From positions 1 to 64,000 of the forward strand of contig CAMMLJ010000002.1 in assembly GCA_946497695.1 (NCBI GenBank): a stretch of 64,000 nt of DNA, read 5' to 3'. Shown here piece after piece: positions 1 to 8,141 of this stretch. The notes beneath the pieces were generated by a model. The model was not told where the DNA came from and did not search any database. It worked only from the letters and a program-made list of their open reading frames with translations. Position numbers and translations under genes: made by a program. Within the stretch, counting starts at the first letter, position 1. Each line of letters starts with the position of its first letter. The DNA is from an uncultured Clostridium sp. Lineage in GTDB: Bacteria > Bacillota > Clostridia > TANB77 > CAG-508.

Positions 1-23
1 AGAACAATGAAATACAAGGGGGG

Positions 24-917
24 TTGCATAAAAGTGTAATCAACTGGTATCCAGGTCATATGGCAAAAACAAAAAGACAAATACAAGAAGACCTAAAACT
101 AATAGATGTAGTAGTAGAACTATTAGATAGCAGAATACCAATATCTAGTAGAAATCCAGATATAAATACAATAGTAAAAGGAAAAAAGAAAATAATTGTG
201 TTAAATAAAAGTGACTTAGCTGATGACAAAGAAACAATAAAATGGGTAGAGTATTTTAAAGCACAAAAAATTCCAGCAGTAATAACAGACGCCAATAGCG
301 GAAAAGGAATAAAAGAAGTTATAAAACAAGCAGAATTAATAATGAAAGATGAACTAGATAAAAGAGAAGAAAAAGGAAGAACTGGTAGAAAAATTAGAAT
401 AATGATACTAGGAATACCAAATGTAGGAAAATCATCTTTTATAAATAGACTAGCTAATAAAAATTCTTTAGAGGTAGGTAATAAACCAGGTGTTACAAGA
501 AAAAAACAATGGATAAAAATTAGTAATAGCATAGAGCTTCTAGATACACCAGGGGTTCTATGGCCAAAATTTGAAAATGATGAAGTAGCTCTTAATTTAG
601 CATATACAGGAACAATAAAAGATGATGTATTAGAAAAGACAGATGTAGCATTCTATTTTCTAAAGTATATGTTAGAAAACGAAATAGATAAATTAGTAGC
701 AAGATATAACTTAAGCAAACAAGAAATATTAAATTCATTAGAAAATCAAACTAGACCAGAAAATGAGATAATATATGATATAATGTTACAAATAGGAAAA
801 TCACGTGGAGCAGTTGTTTCTGGTGGAAATGTAGATGATGTTAAAACTGCGAATATAATATTAGAAGATTTTAGAAGTGGTAAATTAGGAAGAATTACTT
901 TAGAAAAAGTAAAATAA
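24..917 (+). CDS. rbgA: Ribosome biogenesis GTPase RbgA (YlqF)
   Basis: Circularly permuted GTPase that acts late in assembly of the 50S subunit. The permutation is visible: the G4 motif NKSD (about residues 61-64) comes before the P-loop GIPNVGKS (130-137) and the G3 motif DTPG (174-177). The N-terminal NWYPGHMAK block is typical of the YlqF family, and 297 aa is the usual length. The start is TTG at 24; the next in-frame ATG (60) would remove the conserved WYPGHM segment. A G-rich stretch (AAGGGGGG) lies directly before the TTG, which is closer than ideal. mrnC follows 17 nt downstream, so the two probably form one transcript. Confidence 0.95.
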   Translation: MHKSVINWYPGHMAKTKRQIQEDLKLIDVVVELLDSRIPISSRNPDINTIVKGKKKIIVLNKSDLADDKETIKWVEYFKAQKIPAVITDANSGKGIKEVIKQAELIMKDELDKREEKGRTGRKIRIMILGIPNVGKSSFINRLANKNSLEVGNKPGVTRKKQWIKISNSIELLDTPGVLWPKFENDEVALNLAYTGTIKDDVLEKTDVAFYFLKYMLENEIDKLVARYNLSKQEILNSLENQTRPENEIIYDIMLQIGKSRGAVVSGGNVDDVKTANIILEDFRSGKLGRITLEKVK

Positions 918-934
918 AAGAAAGGTGGAATAGA

Positions 935-1345
935 ATGGAAAACATAGCAGAGCCCAAAAGAACTCCAGAAGAAGTTAATTTTTTAAATCCACTAGTTTGG
1001 GCATATGTAGGTGATAGTGTTTATGAACTATTTATTAGAACAAATTTAGTAAATAATTCGAATGAAAAAGTACATAAATTACATGTTAGTGCAATCAAAT
1101 TTGTTAAAGCGGCAGGACAGGCTAAAATTTTAAAAGCGATAGAAGAGGAATTAACAGATGATGAAAAAAACATAGTTCGAAGAGCAAGAAACACTCAAAA
1201 CCATCATATAGCCAAAAATGCTACGCCAGCAGAATATGCATATGCAACAGCATTTGAAGGACTAATTGGATACTTATATTTAACGAAGCAAGACGAAAGA
1301 TTAAAATATATATTAAATAGAGCTTTAGAGGAAGGAAATAAATAA
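935..1345 (+). CDS. mrnC: Mini-ribonuclease III (MrnC)
   Basis: Double-strand-specific RNase of the RNase III fold without a dsRNA-binding domain; in Bacillus it matures 23S rRNA. The catalytic segment WAYVGDSVYE (about residues 22-31, Asp27 and Glu31) and the second acidic helix around EYAYATAFEGLIGYLYL are both present, and 136 aa is the normal size. The RBS AAAGGTGG lies just before the ATG. It sits between rbgA and ytvI; pairing with rbgA puts two 50S maturation factors together. One nucleotide separates its stop from the next start. Confidence 0.93.
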   Translation: MENIAEPKRTPEEVNFLNPLVWAYVGDSVYELFIRTNLVNNSNEKVHKLHVSAIKFVKAAGQAKILKAIEEELTDDEKNIVRRARNTQNHHIAKNATPAEYAYATAFEGLIGYLYLTKQDERLKYILNRALEEGNK

Positions 1346-1346
1346 T

Positions 1347-2447
1347 ATGAATGAAGAAAAGAAAAAATATTATTCTAGGATATTGTTTAAAACGGTCGTA
1401 TTAGTATTTACTTTAGTACTATTATTTCTTGCATATAAACTTGCAATGTTTTATGTACCATTTATAATTGCATTTTTAATTGCTACAATGATAGAGCCAT
1501 TAATAAAATTTTTTATGAATAAATGTAAACTGAAAAGAAAGGCTTCAGCGACTATTTCTTTAATATTAGTTGTTGTAATAATTGGTTCTTTAATTGCAGC
1601 ATTAATTTCTGCAATTATATCTGAATCAAGAGTGTTATTAGATAATTTAAACTCCTCAATGGACGGTGTATATAATTGGGGAATGGAACTTATAAATAAT
1701 TTGGCGAATGGGAAAATAGTTGTACCTCAAGATTGGATTTCTACTGTACAAGATTCTTTAGGTAGTATTATAGATATTGTAAAAAACATAGTGTACAGTT
1801 TTGCAACAGGAGTAATTAATTTTGCAGGACAAGTTCCAGGAGCTATTACATATACAGTTATAACAATTCTTGCAATAATATTTATGTGTTTTGATAGGGA
1901 TTATGTTAAAAAATTATTAAAACAACAAATACCAAAAAAATGGCTTGAAAAAGCTAATGAAATAATTGTAAAATCATTAAAGATAATATGGAATTATATA
2001 AAAGCAGAGGCAAGATTGTCATTATTATGTTTTATATTAATTACTATAGGATTGAACATTCTTAACTTATGTGGATTTAATATAGAGTATGTAGCAATAA
2101 TGTCTATTTTAATAGGATTTGTAGATTTATTACCACTATTTGGTGCAGGATTTATAATGGTTCCTTGGACAGTTGTATTATTAATACAAGGAAATGCACC
2201 TGCAGGAATTGCTGTATTTGTTTTATGGCTTGCTTGGTCTGTTATAAAACAATTCTTAGAGCCAAAATTTGTAAGCAAACAAATGGGAATGCACCCAATA
2301 TTTACACTATTAGGAATGTATACAGGATTTAAATTATTTGGTGTAATTGGATTATTATTAGGTCCAATAATATTCTTAATTATAAGGGAAGTATTTTCTA
2401 ATAATGTAAATAAAGGAATATTAAAAGACTTTTTTGAGCTAGAATAG
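1347..2447 (+). CDS. ytvI: AI-2E family permease, sporulation membrane protein YtvI type
   Basis: Polytopic membrane protein of the AI-2E transporter/PerM family. About eight hydrophobic segments are visible: two at the N-terminus (residues 12-50), one near 65-90, then a cluster after residue 160. The conserved block VDLLPLFGAGFIMVPW and the following GNAPAG loop fit the sporulation protein YtvI subfamily best. The stop codon TAG is the first part of a palindromic repeat element (AGGGATTTAGGG). Substrate unknown; the YtvI name is inferred from resemblance, while family membership is firm. Confidence 0.8.
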   Translation: MNEEKKKYYSRILFKTVVLVFTLVLLFLAYKLAMFYVPFIIAFLIATMIEPLIKFFMNKCKLKRKASATISLILVVVIIGSLIAALISAIISESRVLLDNLNSSMDGVYNWGMELINNLANGKIVVPQDWISTVQDSLGSIIDIVKNIVYSFATGVINFAGQVPGAITYTVITILAIIFMCFDRDYVKKLLKQQIPKKWLEKANEIIVKSLKIIWNYIKAEARLSLLCFILITIGLNILNLCGFNIEYVAIMSILIGFVDLLPLFGAGFIMVPWTVVLLIQGNAPAGIAVFVLWLAWSVIKQFLEPKFVSKQMGMHPIFTLLGMYTGFKLFGVIGLLLGPIIFLIIREVFSNNVNKGILKDFFELE

Positions 2448-2474
2448 GGATTTAGGGACGGTCCTTAAATCCCT
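2446..2474. repeat. Palindromic GGGACGTTCC-type repeat, unit 1
   Basis: A 29-bp near-perfect palindrome beginning AGGGATTTAGGGAC and ending GTCCTTAAATCCCT. It supplies the TAG stop codon of ytvI and ends 16 bp before the next gene. It belongs to a family found about a dozen times in this window. As RNA it would fold into a strong hairpin. Confidence 0.9.
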
Positions 2475-2490
2475 ATGGAAAGGCGTATAT

Positions 2491-3180
2491 ATGAATAATG
2501 AAGAAATACGAAATAAATTAATAGAACTAAGTGATGCAAAATATAAGGAATTTCATTCTGGGCTATGCCCAGGAATGGATACAGAAATGCTTGGAGTAAG
2601 TATTCCAAAAATAAGGAAATTAGCAAAAAAAATTGTAAAAGATAATCCGGAGGAATACTTAAAAAATCCAGAAGAAGAGTATTACGAAGAACTAATGTTA
2701 CAAGCGTTAGTAATAGCAAATTTAAAAATAAATTTAGAAAAAAAGAAAGAATATATAATTAATTTTGTGCCAAAAATAAATTGTTGGGCAGTATGTGACA
2801 GTTTTTGTGCAGGGTTAAAAGATGCAGATAAAAATCCAGAATTTTTTTGGAAAATTATAAGTAAGTATTTTAAATCTAAAAAAGAATATGAAATAAGATT
2901 TGCTGTTGTAATGTTATTAGACCATTATGTAAAAGAAGAATATATAAACGAAATTTTTGAAGTAATAGACAATATAAAAAATGAAGAGTATTATGTAGAG
3001 ATGGGAATAGCATGGCTTGTGGCAGAAATGTATATCAAGTTTCCAAAACAAACAATGAAATATTTAAAAAATTGTAATTTAAATAAATTTACATACAATA
3101 AAGCTTTACAAAAAGCAAGAGAATCATATAGAGTAAGTAAAGAAGAGAAAGAAATTTTAAATAAGATGAAGAAAAAATAA
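2491..3180 (+). CDS. DNA alkylation repair protein (AlkD-like HEAT-repeat glycosylase)
   Basis: Resembles the AlkC/AlkD family of HEAT-like repeat DNA glycosylases, which excise N3- and N7-alkylpurines without base flipping. Residues matching the known lesion-recognition positions of AlkD are visible: Trp99 and Asp103 in CWAVCD, Arg136 in YEIRF, and Trp175 in AWLVAE. Length 229 aa is normal and the protein is all-helical in character. The RBS is weak (GGAAAGG). It ends 15 nt before the U32 gene, so the two are probably co-transcribed. Confidence 0.88.
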   Translation: MNNEEIRNKLIELSDAKYKEFHSGLCPGMDTEMLGVSIPKIRKLAKKIVKDNPEEYLKNPEEEYYEELMLQALVIANLKINLEKKKEYIINFVPKINCWAVCDSFCAGLKDADKNPEFFWKIISKYFKSKKEYEIRFAVVMLLDHYVKEEYINEIFEVIDNIKNEEYYVEMGIAWLVAEMYIKFPKQTMKYLKNCNLNKFTYNKALQKARESYRVSKEEKEILNKMKKK

Positions 3181-3195
3181 TAGGAGGAATATATA

Positions 3196-4425
3196 ATGAA
3201 AAAGCCAGAATTATTAGCACCAGCAGGTTCATACGAAAAGGCAAAAACAGCATTTAGATATGGGGCAGATGCTGTGTATTGTGGTACATCATCATTATCT
3301 TTAAGAACAAGAGCAGAAATGAATGATGATGCATTAGCAAAAACAATTGAATACGCACATAGTATAGGAAAAAGAGTCCATGTTGCACTTAATATATTTG
3401 CTTGGGATACTAATTATGAAGAAATAAGAAAACAAGCAAAAATGTTACAAGACATGAAAGCAGACGGAATAATTGTTGCAGATGGTGGAGTTGTAGAAAC
3501 TGTAAAAGAATATGCACCAAATGTAGATATACATATAAGTACACAAGCAAATGTAGTAAGTTTAGAGTCAGCTAAGTTTTGGTATAAAAATGGAGCTAAA
3601 AGAGTAATCTTAGCAAGAGAATTAAATAAAGAACAAATAAGATATATGATGCAAAACAAACCAGAAGATTTAGAAGTAGAAATGTTTGCACATGGTGCAA
3701 TATGTTTTGGGTACTCAGGAAGATGTTTCTTAAGTGATTTTTTAGCTTGTAGAAGTGCAAACTTAGGAGATTGTGCACAAAGTTGTAGATGGGCATATAA
3801 TTTATATGTAGAAGAAGCAAATAATCCAGGAAATTTAATGCCTGTAGAAACAGATGAAAAAGGTACATATATATTTTCATCTAAAGATTTATGCTTAATA
3901 CACGAGATACCAGAAATTGTAGATATGGGACTTGATAGTTTGAAAATAGAAGGAAGATTAAAAACAGAATATTATCTAGCAACAATAGTAAATACGTATA
4001 GAACTGCAATAGATGACTATGTTAAAGATCCTAAAAATTATAATGCAGATAAGTACATGCAAGAACTTGAAAAAACTAAAACAAGGGGCTTAACTACTTT
4101 CTATTTTAATGATAGAAATAATAAGGATTTCCAAGAATATGAAGGAAAACAATATAATCCAAATTATGAATTTGGTGGAAAAGTAGTAGAAACAGTTAAT
4201 GGAAAAACTTCTGTAGAAATAAAGAATAAATTATCTGTTGGTGACGAAATGGAAATTATAATTCCAGGAAAAATAGAAGTAGTAAAATTTACTATAGAAA
4301 AATTATGGGATTATGAAACAGACGAAGAAATAGAAACAATAAATCCAGGGGTAAAAGATCAAAAAGTAAAGATGCAATTACCAATAGAAGTAGAAGAAGG
4401 TTGGATTATAAGAAGAAAAAAATAG
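3196..4425 (+). CDS. U32 peptidase-family protein (TrhP-like tRNA hydroxylation protein)
   Basis: Begins with the U32 hallmark PELLAPAGSYEKAKTAFRYG and carries the signature EMFAHGAICFGYSGRCFLS near residues 160-178, followed by DCAQSCRW, which adds further conserved cysteines. Bacterial members such as TrhP (YrrN/YrrO) are needed for 5-hydroxylation of uridine at tRNA position 34; true peptidase activity is doubtful. Length 409 aa is normal. RBS AGGAGG is well placed. A TrmR-like methyltransferase, which would methylate the hydroxyuridine product, is encoded at 47392. The stop TAG lies inside a repeat element. Confidence 0.88.
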   Translation: MKKPELLAPAGSYEKAKTAFRYGADAVYCGTSSLSLRTRAEMNDDALAKTIEYAHSIGKRVHVALNIFAWDTNYEEIRKQAKMLQDMKADGIIVADGGVVETVKEYAPNVDIHISTQANVVSLESAKFWYKNGAKRVILARELNKEQIRYMMQNKPEDLEVEMFAHGAICFGYSGRCFLSDFLACRSANLGDCAQSCRWAYNLYVEEANNPGNLMPVETDEKGTYIFSSKDLCLIHEIPEIVDMGLDSLKIEGRLKTEYYLATIVNTYRTAIDDYVKDPKNYNADKYMQELEKTKTRGLTTFYFNDRNNKDFQEYEGKQYNPNYEFGGKVVETVNGKTSVEIKNKLSVGDEMEIIIPGKIEVVKFTIEKLWDYETDEEIETINPGVKDQKVKMQLPIEVEEGWIIRRKK

Positions 4426-4452
4426 GGAAATAGGGACGTTCCTTAAATCCCT
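4424..4452. repeat. Palindromic GGGACGTTCC-type repeat, unit 2
   Basis: AGGGAAATAGGGACGTTCC followed by TTAAATCCCT. It supplies the TAG stop of the U32-family gene and lies 36 bp before the next start. Confidence 0.9.
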
Positions 4453-4488
4453 ATAGAAGAAAAAATAAACTAAAGATAAGGTGATAGT

Positions 4489-5505
4489 ATGTTTAGTCTG
4501 GATAAAGAAAAAATATTAGCTGAAGTAAAAAAAATACAAGAAGGAAAAGAAGATCGAAGCGAATTAATTGATTTAATAGGTGGAAAAGACTTAGAAGAAA
4601 TTTTCGATGAACAAACAATAAGTAAATTGCAAGATGTTTTAATACGAACAAATAAAGTTCATGATTTGTTGGAAGAACAAGAAAGTTTTGATGTTCTAGA
4701 AGGTTTGTTAAATAAAAAAATAACGGGAAATTTAGGAAAGTTTTATAATATTAAGCCAGAATATATATTAAGTTTAGAACCGGAAGAACAAGCTAAACTT
4801 GCTCATACTTTTTCTGAAGGAGAGCCGGACTTAGAAGAACTTTTAAAAAAATTATGGTCACAAAATATAAAGACAAATGCTTGTGCAGGGGAAAAGGACA
4901 ATGCATATTTATATGTAACGTTTCCAAAACGTGATATAAATAATATTTCTAGAATGGAAGAAGTTACTTCTAAAGAGGAAACAGATGTTGATATAATTAC
5001 TTATGAAGATAGTATTTCTATAACTTTACATGGAAAGAAACCAGATTTATATAAAGATTTATTAGTAGAATTTAGTAAAGAAGACAAACCAAATCAATTT
5101 ATAAAAGCATTAATGGATTCAATGGCATTCGAAAAAGAAGTTGCAGAAGCTAGAGTCAGAAATGAGAGTACTGGAAAATATTCAGAAGAAGAAATAGAGG
5201 AAATAATAGCAAATACTGCAAAAGAATTACATGATCAACATGAAGAAGAGAAGAGTATTTTAACTGATGTAATTAATAGGGGACAAGAAGAAATTGCTAA
5301 ATTAGAAGAAGAAAACGTTGCATTAAAGCAAAAATATGATAGATTACATGAAACAAATGGAAGATTAAAAAATTTTGTAGTGCATAGAATTGGTAAAATT
5401 CCGTTTTTAGGTAGAAGAGTATTAAAACTGATGAATGAAGAGGTAAAAGCTTTACCAGAAGGAAATTCACAAACTGGTAATGATGAAATTAATACAGGAA
5501 GATAG
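4489..5505 (+). CDS. Uncharacterised 338-aa coiled-coil protein
   Basis: I do not recognise this protein. No signal peptide or membrane span is visible. The N-terminal third is helical and acidic. A more conserved-looking segment near residues 115-150 contains LEELLKKLWSQNIKTNACAG followed by an AYLYVTF strand, suggesting a small alpha/beta domain. Residues about 215-300 are strongly charged and predicted coiled coil (EEEIEEIIANTAKELHDQHEEE, then IAKLEEENVALKQKYDRL). The tail holds a basic amphipathic stretch (FVVHRIGKIPFLGRRVLKLM). The start is ATG after AAGGTG. Its stop codon is supplied by a palindromic repeat. Confidence 0.7.
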   Translation: MFSLDKEKILAEVKKIQEGKEDRSELIDLIGGKDLEEIFDEQTISKLQDVLIRTNKVHDLLEEQESFDVLEGLLNKKITGNLGKFYNIKPEYILSLEPEEQAKLAHTFSEGEPDLEELLKKLWSQNIKTNACAGEKDNAYLYVTFPKRDINNISRMEEVTSKEETDVDIITYEDSISITLHGKKPDLYKDLLVEFSKEDKPNQFIKALMDSMAFEKEVAEARVRNESTGKYSEEEIEEIIANTAKELHDQHEEEKSILTDVINRGQEEIAKLEEENVALKQKYDRLHETNGRLKNFVVHRIGKIPFLGRRVLKLMNEEVKALPEGNSQTGNDEINTGR

Positions 5506-5545
5506 GGATTAGGGATTTGGGGACAGTCCTAAAATCCCTTTTTTT
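5504..5545. repeat. Palindromic repeat, unit 3, ending in a T-run (possible terminator)
   Basis: AGGGATT is followed by a fuller unit, AGGGATTTGGGGACAGTCC, closing with AAAATCCC and a run of seven T. It supplies the TAG stop of the preceding gene. Hairpin plus T-run makes it a plausible + strand terminator, which suits the convergent gene at 5549. Confidence 0.8.
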
Positions 5546-5548
5546 ATA

Positions 5549-6355
5549 TTATTTTTCCGAAAAGGATGAAGAGATGATTATACCGATTAAACAAAATAAT
5601 ATAGATAATATTCCAGTTGTATTAAAACTAATATTAGGGAGAAGAATAAACACAGATCCCAAAACGAATCCTAATATAGAATAGTAAGTTTGGGAATGAT
5701 ATTTATTAAGTAAAAATTGTATTAATTTCATACATAAAAATCCACCAATAAGTAATCCAATTCCCATAGGAAGTAATATTCTCATATTCATTATAGATAC
5801 TGCATATAGGTATGTCTCATAAACACCAAGTAACATTAAAATAACAGTACTACTAACTCCTGGTACTACAACTCCAAGACTCATTAAAAAACCAGCAAGT
5901 AATAAAAATTCAAAACTATAGTTATCTCCATAATATATTCCAACATTACTAGACATTTTATTTTCCAATAAAAGTAATAAAATAGCAATAATAAATGATA
6001 CTATAAAAAATAGGATATATCGCAATTTGAATTTTTCTTTTGAATTACAAATTTTAAGAATAGAAGGAATACAACCTAAAATAAGACCAATGAAGGTAAA
6101 AGATGTTATTTCTGGATATCTTTCGAATAAAAAGAGAATAATATTGCTAAAGATAATTATTCCAGTAAGTCCACCTAATATAAAAGGAGTAAGAAATTTA
6201 ATATTATTCTTCCAATCCTTAAAAAAGTTTAATATACTATTTAAAAGAGTTTCGTAAATACCAAAAATTACACATAATACACCACTGCTTATACCGGGTA
6301 TGATTGCGCCAGCGCCAATCAGAATACCTTTAATGTAATTAAAAAGAAATTTCAT
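5549..6355 (-). CDS. DUF368 membrane protein, polyprenyl-phosphate translocase (PopT-like)
   Basis: A 268-aa integral membrane protein with many hydrophobic segments and an internal duplication. The motif GAGAIIPGISSGVLCVIFGIYE (about residues 15-36) is repeated as SLGVVVPGVSSTVILMLLGVYE in the second half. This PGxSS...GxYE pair defines DUF368, a family shown to recycle undecaprenyl phosphate across the membrane for cell-wall synthesis. It stands alone on the minus strand. The 41-bp gap to the divergent gene at 6397 must hold any promoters. Confidence 0.88.
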   Translation of the reverse strand: MKFLFNYIKGILIGAGAIIPGISSGVLCVIFGIYETLLNSILNFFKDWKNNIKFLTPFILGGLTGIIIFSNIILFLFERYPEITSFTFIGLILGCIPSILKICNSKEKFKLRYILFFIVSFIIAILLLLLENKMSSNVGIYYGDNYSFEFLLLAGFLMSLGVVVPGVSSTVILMLLGVYETYLYAVSIMNMRILLPMGIGLLIGGFLCMKLIQFLLNKYHSQTYYSILGFVLGSVFILLPNISFNTTGILSILFCLIGIIISSSFSEK

Positions 6356-6396
6356 AATACACCTCTGTTATATGTATATGGAAGGAAGTAAAGAAT

Positions 6397-6843
6397 ATGA
6401 CAAATAAAGAAGTTATTGAAGCGTATACTAAAACTAAAGAAAGTCTAAATCCAATTTTAGATGAACTTCAAGAAATGAATGGATTTGTATCTAGAAATGA
6501 TATTATAGAAATTGCTAAGTATTTAGATATTTCCGAAAAAGAGATAATGATACTTTTAAAATATAAGAAAAATATTAAATTAGAAAAACAAGGTGAAAAT
6601 ATAGTAATTGTATGTAAAGGACCAAACTGTTTAAAGAATGGGGCATTAGATATAATAAGAGAAATTGAAAAGGAATTTAATATAAAAGAAGGTCATACGA
6701 GTAAAGATGGAAAAATCACACTAGAGACTAAAAATTGTTTTAAAAAATGTAGTTTTGCTCCAAATGTTGAAATAAATGGAAAATTATATAGCAACTGTTC
6801 AAAACAGGATATTGTTAAAATTTTAAAAAATGTGATATATTAA
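6397..6843 (+). CDS. NuoE-like thioredoxin-fold [2Fe-2S] ferredoxin
   Basis: Matches the 24-kDa subunit family of complex I and of electron-bifurcating hydrogenases (NuoE/HndA/HydC). It has a helical N-terminal domain (residues 1-55), then a thioredoxin-like domain with the four cluster ligands C73-x4-C78 and C114-x3-C118. Family members normally form a complex with a NuoF-like flavoprotein, but none is encoded nearby, so its partner is elsewhere or the protein acts alone. The AAGGAAG RBS supports the ATG start. Confidence 0.85.
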   Translation: MTNKEVIEAYTKTKESLNPILDELQEMNGFVSRNDIIEIAKYLDISEKEIMILLKYKKNIKLEKQGENIVIVCKGPNCLKNGALDIIREIEKEFNIKEGHTSKDGKITLETKNCFKKCSFAPNVEINGKLYSNCSKQDIVKILKNVIY

Positions 6844-6871
6844 TAAAAAACTTAGAAAGGAAGGTAATTGT

Positions 6872-7426
6872 ATGAAAAAAGTAGCTGTAATGATTGCTGA
6901 TGGAACAGAGGAGATAGAGGCTCTTACTGTAGTAGATGTTATGAGAAGAGCAAATATTAAATGTGATATTGTAAGTGTAAATGGAAGAGAAATAAAAAGC
7001 TCACATAATATAGAAATTTTGGCAGACAAAGTGATTGATGAATCTATTAAAGATTATGATATGATTGTATTGCCAGGAGGTTTGCCAGGAGCATATAATT
7101 TAGCAGAAGACAAATTATTAATAGAAACTTTAAAAGAGTTTAGCAAAGATAGTAATAAATATATTGGTGCTATATGTGCTTCTCCAGCTATTGTTTTATC
7201 TAAAGCAAACATAGAAGAGGGAAAAAACATAACATCATATCCAGGTAAAGGATTTGAAGATTTATTAAAGAAAGCAAACTATACTGAAAATTTAGTAGAA
7301 GTAGATGGAAATATTATAACAAGTAGAGGTCCTGCAACAGCAATTCTATTTGCATATAAATTATTAGATGTTTTAGGTCATAATTCTAAAGAAGTAAGCG
7401 ATGGAATGCTTTGGAATTTATTATAG
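6872..7426 (+). CDS. DJ-1/PfpI family protein
   Basis: A 184-aa class I glutamine amidotransferase-like protein of the DJ-1/YajL type. The nucleophile elbow GAICASPAI places Cys102, and Glu14 in TEEIEA corresponds to the conserved glutamate that polarises it. Proposed roles in the family include chaperone, glyoxalase and protein/nucleotide deglycase activity; the sequence does not decide. RBS GAAAGGAAGG is strong. The TAG stop is formed by a repeat element. Confidence 0.9.
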   Translation: MKKVAVMIADGTEEIEALTVVDVMRRANIKCDIVSVNGREIKSSHNIEILADKVIDESIKDYDMIVLPGGLPGAYNLAEDKLLIETLKEFSKDSNKYIGAICASPAIVLSKANIEEGKNITSYPGKGFEDLLKKANYTENLVEVDGNIITSRGPATAILFAYKLLDVLGHNSKEVSDGMLWNLL

Positions 7427-7496
7427 GGAAAAAGGAACGTTCCTAAATCCCCATTCAATTAGAAAAATAGGGAAAAAAGGAACGTCCCCAAATCCC
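7425..7496. repeat. Two palindromic repeat units (units 4a and 4b)
   Basis: Two copies, about 7425-7452 and 7469-7496, each beginning AGGGAAAAA(A)GGAACGT and ending AAATCCC. The first forms the stop of the DJ-1 gene. The second runs directly into GAAGGAGG, the ribosome binding site of the thioesterase. Reading through both in the thioesterase frame gives repeats of GT(F/S)(L/P)NP, so a longer upstream reading frame here is an artefact. Confidence 0.9.
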
Positions 7497-7511
7497 GAAG
7501 GAGGAAGCATA

Positions 7512-7919
7512 ATGGAATTTGAAAGAGGAATAAATTACTATGAATTAGATGGAATGAATGTGGTTCATCATTCAAATTATATAAGATATATGGAAGAGGC
7601 AAGAATATATTTATTAGATAAAATGGGATTACCATATAAAAAAATAGAAGATAATGGAATAATGATTCCTGTTTTAGAAGTTAATTACAAATATAAGTAT
7701 CCTGCAAAATTTGGAGACACAATAGTTGTGAAAGTAGATATAGCTGAATTTGATGGTATAAAATTAAGCATGAGATATGAAATTAGAAATAAAGAAACTG
7801 GAAAAGTTTTAGGAGCAGGTGAGACAAAACATTGTTTCACAAATTCTAATATGAGACCAATATCATTAAAAAAAGTAAACAAAGAATTTTATGATATATT
7901 TGAAAAATATGCTAAATAA
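7512..7919 (+). CDS. Hotdog-fold acyl-CoA thioesterase (YbgC/4HBT type)
   Basis: A 135-aa protein of the 4-hydroxybenzoyl-CoA thioesterase family. The active-site segment YELDGMNVVHHSNYIRYMEEAR carries the Asp and the following His-Ser-Asn-Tyr block typical of the YbgC/FadM subfamily. Start chosen at ATG 7512 because GAAGGAGG lies 8 nt upstream; the frame is open further upstream, but only through repeat DNA. The physiological acyl-CoA is unknown. A clean terminator follows. Confidence 0.88.
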   Translation: MEFERGINYYELDGMNVVHHSNYIRYMEEARIYLLDKMGLPYKKIEDNGIMIPVLEVNYKYKYPAKFGDTIVVKVDIAEFDGIKLSMRYEIRNKETGKVLGAGETKHCFTNSNMRPISLKKVNKEFYDIFEKYAK

Positions 7920-7926
7920 ATTAAGT

Positions 7927-7960
7927 AAAGGTACATAGAAAGTTACTATGTACCTTTTAT
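7927..7960 (+). terminator. Rho-independent terminator after the thioesterase gene
   Basis: Perfect 9-bp stem GGTACATAG / CTATGTACC with a 7-nt loop, flanked by AAA on the left and TTTT on the right. A second, looser inverted repeat (GTACTT...AAGTAC with GTGTA...TACAC inside, roughly 7977-8025) follows it. Confidence 0.9.
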
Positions 7961-8106
7961 TGTGTAAAGAGAAAACGTACTTCTATATGTGTAATAAAAT
8001 AGCTATACACAAGTACTTTTATATTTTTATTTCCAACAATGAAATGATTTTATAGAAATAAAATTTAAAAATTTTTTGTAGAAATATATCACAATAAAAA
8101 TATTAA

Positions 8107-8115
8107 TGGTATAAT
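8107..8115 (+). promoter_or_regulatory. Extended -10 promoter for the gene at 8142
   Basis: TGGTATAAT is an extended -10 hexamer (TATAAT at 8110-8115) 27 nt before the start codon. No good -35 hexamer is seen. It follows the terminator at 7927, so the 427-aa gene is probably transcribed alone. Confidence 0.55.
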
Positions 8116-8141
8116 TAAAAAAAATATCAAGGAGAACTCTT

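Noticed and set aside
7401..7511. N-terminal extension of the thioesterase
   Set aside because: It translates the palindromic repeats (GTFLNP and GTSPNP) and overlaps the DJ-1 gene; the real RBS and ATG are at 7503-7514.
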